The notes beneath the pieces are model-generated. The model saw only the letters and a program-made list of their open reading frames with translations, was not told where the DNA came from and ran no database searches. A DNA stretch of 64,000 nt from Portunus trituberculatus (lineage: Eukaryota > Arthropoda > Malacostraca > Decapoda > Portunidae): NCBI RefSeq assembly GCF_017591435.1, contig NC_059258.1, positions 8,309,035-8,373,034 of the forward strand, read 5' to 3'. Positions 24,027 to 34,803 of this stretch are shown piece after piece. Numbering within the stretch: position 1 is the first letter of the stretch; each line of letters opens with the position of its first letter. Both the position numbers and the translations under genes were made by a program.

Positions 24027-25040
24027 GAGACGCGGTGGAGGAAGCACGCAATACCGTCACTCCTGAGAATCAGCTGATCTTCACTACCTTTGTTTGGGTT
24101 TGCAGTGGCCTGGGCAAAAAGTGTGGACTCATTTTTTATTTCATGAATACAGTGTTAAATAATAATGAGTGAGAAAGAGATTGCATCTAAATGCAGGTAT
24201 GTGACAAGGGAAAGAATGAAAGCTGATGATGACAATGTTGGTGAGGGAGGAGGAGAATTTGAAGGCTTTGATAAGGCGCAAACTTCACTGTTGATAGAGT
24301 CTTAACTATCGAACGTAAATTAGATAAATTGATAAAGGAGAGTATGGGAATGAAAAGAATGAAGAACAGGATAAAGAGCTCCAGAAATTGAAAGAAAGGA
24401 TAAAAAGAGTGGAAGAAAACGAAACTAGGCTAAAAAACCGAAAATGAAGAATAAAAGTTCAAATAGCGAACTACAAGAAATTGATGGAAGAAGGACTCGG
24501 TAAAGGAGAAAGAAAAGAGAAGCTAAAAAGATCTAGTTAACAAAGAAGAAGAAAGAGTACAAGATGTGATTAAAAAGAAGTACAAGCATGGAGAATCCAA
24601 GATAAGAAAGACAAGGAATCATTTCAAGAAGTATTTCAAGAACAGTTAAAAGAAAGAGATGAAAATATGACAAGCAAAATGATAGGAGTCCTCAAGAAAA
24701 AGAAAATTTAGTAAGAAAATTGTGGAAAAAAGAAGTGTAATTATTTTTTAAAGAAAAAAATTTTAAATATATAGACCAAGAAGGGAAAAAGACGAAATGA
24801 AATCAGTAAAAGACCTACTAAAACACCTGAATGACGAGGATAGACAGAACTTAGAAGAGGAAGTAGAAGAAATCCATAGAATGGGACCATATCAAGAAGG
24901 AACAGTGAGACCAATTAAGATATTACTAAAATCACAAGCAGCAGTCAGAAGTAGTACTATATAGAAGGAAAAAAATTGGTAGGAGAAACTCAGAGAAACA
25001 GAAGGTTGCATAAGATGGGCCGGCAAGATTAGGAGAAGGA
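24027..25040 (+). mobile_element. LINE B 5' end (5' UTR and ORF1)
   Basis: The only B 5' end in the window. It starts GAGACGCGGTGGAGGAAGCA immediately after (AC)n, has a UTR of about 140 bp, then a decayed ORF1. At 25040/25041 it is fused to B8 at the endonuclease SDHV motif, so about 1 kb (ORF1 C-terminus plus most of the endonuclease) is missing, or the two pieces are unrelated copies joined at GGAGAAGGAG. Confidence 0.75.
24165..25018 (+). pseudogene. LINE B ORF1, heavily frameshifted
   Basis: ATG at 24165 (MSEKEIASKCRYVTRERMKA). An EFEGFDKAQTSLLIES segment matches EFEGFITTPKGLEKLD of family A ORF1 in position, and a Glu/Lys-rich coiled coil follows in shifted frames. The later part (DLLKHLNDEDRQNLEEEVEE, EIHRMGPYQEG, RPIKILLKSQAAV) matches the nucleic-acid-binding half of A ORF1 (RPLKLKLKSQVAAE). 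More than five frameshifts. It ends near ETQRNRRL, where B7 reads ELRETEGCKDIYIKK. Confidence 0.65.
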
Positions 25041-27215
25041 GTGACCATGTAATATTAGAAATGGATATAGAAGAAGGAAAGGAAGATAGAGATGAATCAT
25101 AAAAAGGAGACCGATTAAATTACAGAAAGGCTGATATTGAGAATCTCAAGAACTATTTTAAAAACGTAAACTGGGAGGAGATAGAAAACTCATTAACGGT
25201 TCAAGAGAAATATAACTTATTTTTGAAAATATACAAAACTGGGGTCAGGGAATATGTCCCGAAATATAGACCTAAAGAAAAAGAAAAGAAAGATTGCTTT
25301 AATGCAAGATGTGCTAGGGCAAAGGAGAAACGAGATGTAGCATGGAAAAGGTGGAGAAGAAACAGAAATCCAGAAAATAAGGAAAACTTCAAAACAGCAA
25401 GAAATGAATATGCTAAGGTGAGAAAGGAAGAAGAAAGGAACTATGAAAAGGACATTGTCAAAAAATGTAAGAAACAACCAAAATTGTTCTACAGATTCAT
25501 AAATGAAAAATAAGACAAAAAGAAACAATAGAAAGGTTTAAAGGAGAAAACGGAATGGTGGAATACCCAAAAAGCATGGCAGAACTGTTGAATAGTAAAT
25601 TTCATGAAGTCTTTACTAAGGAATCCAAATTTGAAAGACCACAGGGTAATAGAGAGACTATCTATATGAAAGAGATTAAAGTAACCAAGCTTGAAATAAA
25701 AAAGTTGATGACGGAACTAGATGAGGAAAAGGCAATGGGACCGGATGAAGTCTCAGGCAGAATACTGAAAGAATGTAGGGAAGAACTAGCAAGTCCTATA
25801 TACAACATCATAAAATGCTCAACTGAAAATGGAACAGTGCCAGTGGAGTGGAAAAGAGCTGAGGTGGTTCCCATATATAAGAGCAGAAGGAAGGAAGAAC
25901 CTTTAAATTACAGACCGGTATCACTAACTAGAGTAATATGCAAGATGAGTGAAAAAGTAATAAAGAAGCAATGGATTGAATTTCTTGAAGACAACAAAAT
26001 ATTATCAAATAGCCAATTTGGTTTTAGAAAAGGTCGGTCATGTGTAACAAATTTATTGAGTTTCTACTCTAGAATAGTTGATAAAGTACAAGAGAGAGAG
26101 GGATGGGTTGACTGTATTTATTTAGATCTAAAAAATGCGTTTGATAAAGTGCCACATGAAAGATTACTATGGAAGTTAGAGGAGAAGGGTGGCTTAAAAG
26201 GAAGCACATTGAGATGGACGAAGAATTACTTAAGGGGGAGAGAAATAAGAACGATAGTTAAAGATATGAAGTCCAAGTGGAGAACAGTAGACAGCGGAGT
26301 GCCACAGGGGTCCGTATTGGCGCCAATACTTTTTCTCGTATATATATAAATGACATGCCAGAGGGACTGAACAGCTACATAAATCTGTTTGCAAACGATG
26401 CGAAACTGTGCAGAGTCATTAAACAAAAAGAGGATTGTGAAATACTACAGGAAGACTTAAACAAGATCTGGAAATGGAGCAAAAAATGGGAGATGGAATT
26501 CAATGTGGACAAAAGCCATGTCATGGAAATGGGAGAAAGTGAAAGACGACCAGTGGGAATCTATAAGATGGGAGATGGAGTAGAACTAGAAAAAGTAAAA
26601 AAGGAAAAGGACTTGGTAGTGACAATGGAAGAAAAAAATCAACCGGTAAGCCATATTGATAGAATTTTCAGAGACGTATAATTTGCTAAGGAATATTGGA
26701 GTAGCATTTCACTATATGGACAAGGAAATGATGAAGAAATTGATAAGTACTAAAATAAGACCTAGATTGGAATATGCAGGAGTTGTGTGGACTCCCACAA
26801 AAAGAAACACATAAGAAAATTAGAGAGACTACAAAAAATGGCTACAAGAATGGTTCCAGAATTTAAAGGGATGACATATGAGGAGAGACTAAAGGCTATG
26901 GATCTACCAACCTTGGAGCAGAGAAGAGAGAGAGGGGATCTGATACAAGTTTATGAATTGATTAACGAAATGAATGAAGTGGATAATGAGAAACTGATCC
27001 TGAGAGAAGAATATGACTTTAGAAGCACAAGATCGCATAGGAAGAAACTAACGAAGAGACAATGTCTGAGAGATGTTAAAAAATTTTGTTTCCCGCAAAG
27101 ATGTGTTAAGACTTGGAACAGTTTGAGTGAGAAAGTGGTGTCAGCAAAGAGTGTACATAGTTTTAAAGAAAAATTGGATAAGTGTAGATATGGAGACAGG
27201 ACCACACGAGCATAA
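25041..27215 (+). pseudogene. LINE B8 ORF2, endonuclease end through C-terminus
   Basis: The longest frame, from about 25555 to 26349, covers MGPDEVSGRILKECREE, EWKRAEVVPIYK, LNYRPVSLTRVICKM, FGFRKGRSCVTN, DCIYLDLKNAFDKVPHERL and VPQGSVLAPILFLVYI. A TA insertion in TATATATATA at about 26340 shifts the frame before INDMPEGLNSYINLFANDAK. The catalytic box is FAND, as in B1 and B4. The C-terminal region (WTP-like segment, TRMVPEFKGMTYEERLKAMD, REEYDFRSTRSH, FPQRCVKTWNSLSEKVV) ends TTRA-stop at 27215. Confidence 0.86.
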
Positions 27216-27247
27216 ATCCCAGGACCTGTAAAACTACAACTAGGTAA

Positions 27248-27249
<2 letters not shown>
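25041..27249 (+). mobile_element. LINE B, copy B8
   Basis: Plus-strand copy of the truncated B unit beginning AGTGACCATG and ending with the AACTAGGTAAATAC tail into (CA)n. Inverted partner of B1 (paired coordinates sum to about 32021). Confidence 0.88.

Positions 27250-27316
<67 letters not shown>
27250..27316. repeat. (CA)n microsatellite
   Basis: 67 bp of CA between the 3' tail of B8 and the truncated 5' end of C2. Confidence 0.97.
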
Positions 27317-27318
<2 letters not shown>

Positions 27319-27319
<1 letters not shown>

Positions 27320-27679
27320 TAATGTGGTGCAGGAGGAGGGAAAAGACCTAGTACAAGAAATAGAGGACTTCCATAGAATTGGAAAGTTCACAAGAGAAGG
27401 TATGAGGCCAATAAAAATCAAACTTAAGTCACAAAAGGATGTAGATGAATTGGTGGAGAAGTCATGGAGGCTAGCCCAGCAGGAAACAACAAGGAAGATT
27501 TGGTTGAGAAGAGATCTCGGTGAAAAGGAAAGAGAAATGTTAAATGAGTTGAGAAAGGAGGCTTTGAAAAAAATGAAGAGAGGACAGAAGAGGAGAAGAA
27601 AGAGTTTTTCTGGAGAATCTTAGATATGAGACTGAGGAAGTGGTTCATAACCCAGAAAAGTACAGTAAGAAAGGACTAA
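27319..27679 (+). pseudogene. LINE C2 ORF1, C-terminal part
   Basis: Encodes VVQEEGKDLVQEIEDFHRIG, RPIKIKLKSQKDVDELVEKS and IWLRRDLGEKEREMLNELRK, homologous to the nucleic-acid-binding end of A and B ORF1. A 1-bp shift near 27570 separates this from EEKKEFFWRILDMRLRKWF and the stop at 27677-27679. The FFWR motif is shared by all three families, and ORF2 begins in the -1 frame beneath it. Confidence 0.75.
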
Positions 27680-27705
27680 AGAAACTTACGTATGAGCGGA
27701 ATGTA

Positions 27706-30507
27706 ATGTATTCCAACATAAATGGAGTGATATCGGGATTTTAGAACTCAACGATTACTTGAGGGACAAGAACCCAGATATTGTGGGTCTTACTGAAACA
27801 AAACTGAGAGAGGGAGAAGACCTGATGATGGTTGGAGAAGGAAATATAATGTTTGGAAAAGAAATAGAGTAGGTAAGATGGGAGGAGGAGTGATGTTGCT
27901 GATTAAAAAAGATATAAAGGTGGATCAAGTGAAAGAAGGTATGGGAAAGGCAGAAGTGCTAAAGATCAGAGCAGAAACTAATGAAGGAAAAAGAGGCACT
28001 ACATAGTGGTGTACGTACCACCTAAGACAAATGCATGGTCAGTACAGGAATATGAAGAAATGATAAGTGATACAGGAACATGTCTGGAAGAAATGTTGGG
28101 TGGCTGTGAACGAACTATAATGATGGGAGATTTTAATTGTAAAGAGGTGTGTTGGGAGGACTGGTCAATGGAAGGATCAGAGACAACATGGGAAATACAC
28201 TATTGACACTGGCAATGGAAAATGTGTTAACTCAGTGGGTCAAAGAAGATACTAGGTTTGGAGGAGAGGGAGCATCGTCAAGACTGGACTTGGTCTTTAG
28301 TACAGAGCCAATGGTCATTGAGGAGATGAGGGTGGAGTGCCCTTTAGCAAAGAGTGATCATGCAGTTTTGGAGTTCAAGGTGATAGATGAAGAGAAATCT
28401 AGAAGAAATGAAGAATATAAAGTGGGAAGATGGAATTATGCCAAGACAGATTTTGGAAACCTAAAGAAATTCTTTCAAGAGACAAATTGGATGAAATTCA
28501 AGAGTGCTAAGGAGCAAATGAAAAGTGGAAGGAATTTATAAAATATACAAAGAAGGTGAGAAAAATTTGTACCAATAAGACAACATAGAGAAGTTGGAAA
28601 GCAGGACTGGTTTAACGATAGATGTGAAAAGGCTAGAACAAGAAAAGAGGATGCATGGAAGAGGTGGAGAAGGAAAAGACGGATTAAGCAGTGGGAAAGT
28701 TACAAAAGAGCAAGAAATGAATATGTGTTGATTAGAAGAGAAGAAAGAAAGAAACAAGAAAAGGATATAATTGATAAATGTAAAGACCAACCAAGGCTTT
28801 TTACAGACATGTGAACAACAACATCAAAAATAGAGAAAGTATTGAAAGTTTAGAAGTAAATGGAGTATGCAGTGAAGATCCCAGGAAATGGCAGAGGCTA
28901 TGAATGGATGCTTTCGGAAGGTATTCACAAAGGAGACTGCTTTTGACAAACCACTGGTAATGGAACAGAAAGGGATTATGAAGGAGTTTCAAGTAACTGT
29001 GGAGGAGATCAAGAATATGATGGGGAGTTTAGAAGTGAGAAAAGCTGTGGGACCTGATGGGGTATCAGGATGGATTTTAAGAGAATGCAGGGAGCAACTG
29101 GCAGAAAAAGTTTGTGAAGTAATTGATGCCTCATTAAGGGAAGGTGTAGTGCCCCAAGACTGGAAAAGAGCTAACATTGTCCCAGTCTATAAATCAGGTA
29201 ACAAGAGAGACCCATTGAACTATAGACCAGTGTCACTTACAAGTGTGGTAGCTAAGATGTGTGAGAGGGTGGTGAAGAATAGATGGACAGACTTCTTGGA
29301 GAAAATGACATACTTTGTGAGTGTCAATTTGGTTTTAGAAAAGGGCGTTCATGCACGACAAACCTGATATGTTACTATTCGAGGGTGATAGATGTAATAC
29401 AGGAAAGAGATGGTTGGGCTGATGGAATATATCTGGATTTAAAAAAGGCCTTTGATAAGGTACCACACCGGAGACTGATCTGGAAACTTGAAATGGTAGG
29501 AGGAGTGCATGGCAGTTTACTAAAATGGATGGAAGACTTTTGGTAGGAAGAGAAATGAGAACAATAATTAAGGACAGAACATCAGAATGGGGCTTGGTGG
29601 AGAGTGGAGTTCCACAGGGATCAGTGTTGGCACCAGTAATGTTTGCGGTCTACATAAATGACATGGTGGATGGGGTGTCCAGTTATGTGAGCCTATTTGC
29701 AGACGATGCAAAATTGTTAAGAAAAGTGAGATGTGACAAAGATTGCGAACTACTCCAGGAAGACTTGGACAGAATATGGAAATGGAGCTGTACATGGCAA
29801 ATGGAGTTCAACACGACAAAATGCAAGAAAATAGAGTTTGGCAAGAGTGAAAGAAGAATCAGGAGTATGTACAAGATAGGAAATGAAGACATAAAACCAG
29901 TCATGAAGAAAAAGACCTTGGGGTGACAATTACCAATGACCTATCGCCAGAGAGACATATAAACAAAATAATTGGAGAAGTATTGAACTTATTGAGGAAC
30001 ATAAGAGTGGCGTTCGTATATTTAGATGAAGAAATGATGAAGAAAATAATTACTGCAATGATAAGACCGAGGCTTGAATATGCAACAATACAGTGGGCTC
30101 CGAACTTAAAGAAACACATAAGGAAACTAGAGAAAGTACAGAGGGCTGCAACAAAATGGTGCCTGACTTAAGAGATTTGACTTATGAAGACAGACTGAAA
30201 AGAATGCAACTTCCGACCCTGGAAAACAGAAGAGAAAGGGGAGACCTGATAGCAATATACAGAGTGATGATTGGCATGGAAAAATGGATAGGGAAGATCT
30301 GTGTATGTGGAATGAAAGAATGTCGAGAGGGCATGGGAAAAACTAAAATGGCCACTTATAGGAGAGATGTGAAAAATATAGCTTCCTCATAGAAGGGTGG
30401 AAGCATGGAATAGTTTAGACGTGGAAGTGGTCAACGCAAGGAATATTCATGATTTTAAGAAAAAGCTGGACATTAATAGATATGGAGACGGGACAACACG
30501 AGCATAG
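27706..30507 (+). pseudogene. LINE C2 ORF2 (endonuclease, reverse transcriptase), frameshifted
   Basis: First ATG of the endonuclease frame is at 27706 (MYSNINGVISG), soon followed by a frame break. Endonuclease: GLTETKL, VVYVPPKTNAW, MMGDFNCKEVCWEDW, SRLDLVFS, LAKSDHAVLEF. Reverse transcriptase: AVGPDGVSGWILRECREQ, LNYRPVSLTSVVAKM, FGFRKGRSCTTN, YLDLKKAFDKVPHRRL, SGVPQGSVLAPVMFAVYIND, SLFADDAKLLRK. C-terminal region has WAPNLKKHIRKLEKVQ and RERGDLIAIYRVM and ends TTRA-stop (30505-30507). Both catalytic aspartates are present. About eight 1-2 bp indels interrupt it. Confidence 0.85.
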
Positions 30508-30550
30508 CTCTTTTCCCGTATGTTACAATTAGGTAAATACAATTAGGTAA

Positions 30551-30552
<2 letters not shown>

Positions 30553-30605
<53 letters not shown>
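30553..30605. repeat. (CA)n microsatellite
   Basis: 53 bp of CA linking the 3' tail of C2 to the natural 5' end of A4. Confidence 0.97.
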
Positions 30606-30606
<1 letters not shown>

Positions 30607-30821
30607 CGTCCCCGTCGCTGAGAGAGGACGGCTCGTCTCCGGCTGCGGACGGGAAGAAGGAAAATACCTATGGTGTTACAGGGCCCGCGTAACTCTAAGT
30701 TAGTGTCCTGTTAATGTCCTACTGTCTCTTAGTGTTGAAAGTGAAGGATATGGAGAGTGATCCCTGAGAGGAGAGCGTGGGCGGTGATTGTTCTGGCCGT
30801 AATCAGCTGACGATAACAAAA

Positions 30822-31745
30822 ATGGTGTCTACACAAACAAGAGACTTTGAAGGTTTTATTACTACGCCAAAAGGACTGGAGAAACTTGATATGGATGCAA
30901 GAATCCAGGCACTGGAAAGTAAATTCTAAACATTTTGTCCATAGAAGAAAAACTGGATAGAGTTTTAGCCGAGAATGATTCGTTCAAAAAAGAGATCTAT
31001 TTGTTAACGTTAGCGAATAAAGAGCTATTGAAGGAAAAAGTAGAGATGGAGAAAGAAACCAACAAATAAGGAAACAATGTGAAGAGATGAAGGCTAAACT
31101 CATGGAAATGGAGATAAAAATATCAGAAGGAACTTGTGGAAGGAGGAATGCCTTAATCTAATTGATACCAGGATGAAAGAAGTGAACCATGAACATCAGC
31201 AGGTACAAAGGTCATTTAGGGAGATAGTAAAAAAGCAGGAAGAGGAAAATAAAGGGATTACGCAGAGGGAAATGGTAAAGGCACTAAAGGAAAATGAGTA
31301 TGTGGTGAGAGATATTGCTGAAAAGAAAAAATGTGTGATCATAATAGGATTGCAGGAGGAAACTAACAGGAACTGGCAGGACAGGAGGGATAAGGAAAAT
31401 GACAGGATTAAGTCTTTACTGAACAAGATCTCTGTGGAAGAATAGGACCTATATGCTGAGGTAGAAGAAAGTGTGAGATTGGGAGCTTTTGAGGAAGGCA
31501 AGAATAGACCATTAAAATTGAAATTAAAGTCTCAGGTGGCAGCGGAGGCCTTGTTGAGGAGGGCTTGGAAACTTAAGGACTCTGAGGAAACCAAAACAAT
31601 TTACATAAGAAGAAATATGTCACAAGATGAGCGAATGAAAATGAAGGAGCTTGTAACTGAAGTGAAGGAGAGGAATGACGAAAGAACAGAGGAGGAAAAG
31701 ACCAAGTTTTTTTGGAGGATGAGAAATGGGAGGCTAAAGAAGTGA
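30822..31745 (+). pseudogene. LINE A4 ORF1
   Basis: ATG at 30822 (MVSTQTRDFEGFITTPKG). Frame is broken near 30926 (ESKF followed by a stop) and 31060 by 1-bp losses, with the shared amber after SVEE at about 31443. The rest (ESVRLGAFEEGKNRPLK, IYIRRNMSQDER, FFWRMRNGRLKK) runs to the TGA at 31743-31745, whose A is the first base of the ORF2 ATG. Confidence 0.78.
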
Positions 31746-34614
31746 TGGATAAAACAGACGGAATAGGCATTACATGGAAGAATGAGACTAGGAATGGCAT
31801 AAAAGTGACTTACACGAACATAGATGGATTTCTGTCTAAGAGGCTAGAATGTATGGATTACCTGAGAAATAAGGAACTGGACATAATGTGTGTAGTGGAA
31901 ACAAAGCTAAGGCCCGAAATAAAGCTAGACTGGTTTGTTGTAAAACACTACAAAGTATGGAGAAATGATAGAAAAAATAAAGGAGGTGGTGGTATAATGG
32001 TTCTTACTAAGGAAGATCTGATAGTGAAGGAGGTGAACTATAGTAAGAGAAATGAGGAAGTGATAAGTATGCATATAACAGAAGGCAAGAGGGACATTAA
32101 TATTATAACAGTATACATACCACCCAGAACCACTGCTTGGGAATATGAACAGTACAAAATGGTGATGAGAAATACTCTAGACAGAATGAAGCAAGAACTC
32201 ATCAGAAAGGATAGAGTGATGATAGTTGGAGACTTTAATTGCAAAGAAATAGTGTGGGAAGACTACGAAGTGGTGAACAGTGGTGAGTGGGCAGAAGAAC
32301 TGTTAAAGGTAGCAACAAATAACTTGATGACACAGTGGGTGAGATCACCAACAAGGTGCAGGGGACAAGATGTTGCAGCAAGGTTGGATTTGGTATTTAC
32401 CAGGGGAATCTCTCTAAAAGAGGAAATTCAACATGAATGTCCCTTGGGGAAAAGCGATCATGATGTACTAAGCTTTGAGCTGGATACGGAATTAAGCACG
32501 AATAAGATTGTGGAACGCAGGGAGGAAAAATTAAATTATACTAGGGCAAATTATAACCATATAAGGGAGTTCTTTAATGAAATTGACTGGTCCGTGGTAT
32601 ACCAGGAAAGGGACATGCAATTGATATACGATAAATTTATGGATTTGTATAACTCTGCTGTGAAAAAGTTTGTGCCATATCACAGAAAGAGGACTTTAAA
32701 TAATAAACAGTGGTATAATAGAAATTGTGAAGAAGCAAACAAGAACAAAGAAAAGGCATGGAAGAAACTTAAGAAAACAGTGACGTATTATCAAGGGAAG
32801 TCTACAAAACAGCAAGGAATAGATATGTTGAAGTAAGGAGAACAGCACAGAAGGAATATGAACAGAGGGTGGTGGAAAACTGTGATAGTGACCCAAAAAA
32901 TGTTTTACAAATTCATAAATGGAAAACTAAATAAAAGGGAGGCAAAAGAAAAGGTAAAAAAACGGGAAAGAAGTATATCAAGATGCTGGAGATATAGCTG
33001 AAATTTTGAACGACAACTTTGCAAAGTGTTTACAAAGGAGGAGCATTTTATGGGAGGAAGGCCTACGGAAATAAAGCAAATGCAGGACATCATGGTTACT
33101 AAGGAAGATGTAAGGAAAATTATAAGCAATATGGATATTAATAAATCAATGGGGCCTGATGGCATATCTGGGAGGTTGCTAAATGAATGTAAGGATCAAT
33201 TGTTGAACCCTGTATTTGATATTGTGGAAACCTCAATACGAACAGGATTAGTCCCGAAAGAGTGGAAAAGAGCTGACATTGTGCCTATATATAAGAATGG
33301 TAGTAGAATGGAACCGCTAAATTATAGACCAGTATCGTTGACTAGTATATTGTGCAAGGTATGTGAAGAAGTAATTAAAGCTAAGTGGAGTGAGTATCTA
33401 GAAAGTGAAAACATTCTGAGTGAAAGACAGTTTGGTTTCAGAAAAGGAAAATCGTGCGTATCCAATTTATTATGTTTTTATTCAAGAGTGACTGACATAC
33501 TACAACATAGAGAGGGATGGGTGGATGCTATCTACCTGGACTTGAGAAAGGCCTTTGATAAAGTACCACAAAATAGACTGATGTGGAAACTAAAGATGAT
33601 TGGAGGAGTAAATGATAAACTAGCAAAATGGATGGAAAATTACTTAATGGGAAGAGAAATGAGAACAGTGGTGAGAGGAAATAAGTCTGAGTGGAAGAAG
33701 CTAACCAGTGGAGTTCCACAAGGGTCAGTGCTGGATCCCATCATGTTTTTGATTTATGTTAATGATATGCCAGTAGGAATTGACAGTTACATGAACATGT
33801 TTGCGGACAATACTAAAATTATGAGGAGAGTAAAGAATGTGGAAGATTGTAACAAGTTACAGGAAGATCTTGATAAAATATATGAGTGGAGTAAGGAGTG
33901 GCAGATGGAATTTAATATAGACAAGACCTATGTTATGAAAATGGGAAGAAGTAGATACAGACCAAACAGAGATTACAGGCTGGGTGATGAGAAAATTAAA
34001 GAGACCAATGAGGAGAAAGACTTAGAGTAACTGCAAAACACCTTGTCACCGGAGAAACACATTAACAAGATTTTTGGGAAAACATACAACATGCTTCAAA
34101 ATATTGGCCTTGCATTCCACTACCTAGATGAAGAAATGATGAAGAAGATATTATGTACCTTAATAAAACCCCAGTTAGAATATGCAGCATGTGTCTGGTC
34201 ACCGCATATGAAGAAAAATGTAAAGAAGGTGGAAAGGGTACAGAGGCTGGCAACAAGGATGGTACCATGACTCAGGGAGTTAGACTATGAGGAAAGACTG
34301 AGGAAGCTGGGGCTGACCACATTAAAAGAGAAAAGAACAAGAGGAGACATGATAACTATGTATAAATTGGTGAACAATATTGACATACAGGACAGAGAGT
34401 TGATAAAGGTGACCACAAGTAATCATCTCCGAGGACATGGAAAAAAGCTAATAAAGGACATCTGTCTAAATGACGTGAGAAATTACAGTTTACCGCATCG
34501 TAGTATTGATAAGTGGAATAAACTGAGCAGTGATGTCGTTGACGCGTGTGTGTCAATCAGATGAAAGAGAGATATGACAGGAATGGACAAGGAGACAGGT
34601 CACAGAGAGCTTAG
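31745..34614 (+). pseudogene. LINE A4 ORF2 (endonuclease and reverse transcriptase)
   Basis: Open from ATG 31745 to about 32780, covering the whole endonuclease (YTNIDGFLSKRLE, VVETKLRPE, VGDFNCKEIVWEDYE, RLDLVFTRG, LGKSDHDVLSFE) and the linker. A deletion in KKLKK(N)SD at about 32775 shifts the frame. The reverse transcriptase is open at about 33026-34030, with AFDKVPQNRLM, SGVPQGSVLDP and FADN. The C-terminal region continues in other frames to SQRA-stop (34612-34614). The Asp-to-Asn change in the catalytic box is shared with A1. Confidence 0.88.
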
Positions 34615-34627
34615 CTCGGGCCCTGTA

Positions 34628-34629
<2 letters not shown>

Positions 34630-34706
<77 letters not shown>
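34630..34706. repeat. (CA)n microsatellite
   Basis: 77 bp of CA between the 3' end of A4 and the truncated 5' end of B'3. Confidence 0.97.
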
Positions 34707-34709
<3 letters not shown>

Positions 34710-34745
34710 GTAAGGAAAAATAATGAAAGGTCAGAGGAGAAGGCA

Positions 34746-34803
34746 TTTTTTTTATTTATTTATTTATTTTTTTTTTTATTTTTTTTTTTTTTTTTTTTTT
34801 TTT
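34746..34803. repeat. Poly(T)/(TTTA)n tract at the B' ORF1/ORF2 overlap
   Basis: 58 bp of T with TTTA units between GGCA and GGAGAATT. Intact B7 has only T7 at this point. Confidence 0.92.

Larger units (their letters stand above)
27317..30552 (+). mobile_element. LINE C, copy C2, 5'-truncated in ORF1
   Basis: Begins inside ORF1 directly after (CA)n and ends with CGTATGTTACAATTAGG and two AATTAGGTAAATACA units, then (CA)n. Most complete C copy in the window. Confidence 0.88.
30606..34629 (+). mobile_element. LINE A, copy A4, full length
   Basis: Complete 4.02-kb element, 5' GCGTCCCCGTCGCTGAGAGA to 3' GGGCCCTGTAAT, with (CA)n touching both ends. Near-exact inverted partner of A1, sharing the amber codon in ORF1, VLDP and FADN in the polymerase, and several 1-bp indels. 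A1 has one extra private deletion near 2762, so the copies have diverged slightly or carry sequencing errors. Confidence 0.9.

Noticed and set aside
30553..30605. Regular repeats considered as a CRISPR array
   Set aside because: Plain dinucleotide repeats without spacers in a eukaryotic context.
33026..34030. Reverse transcriptase as a bacterial retron, diversity-generating element or group II intron
   Set aside because: Fused apurinic-type endonuclease, LINE-type FADD box, C-terminal LINE domain and eukaryotic repeat context.
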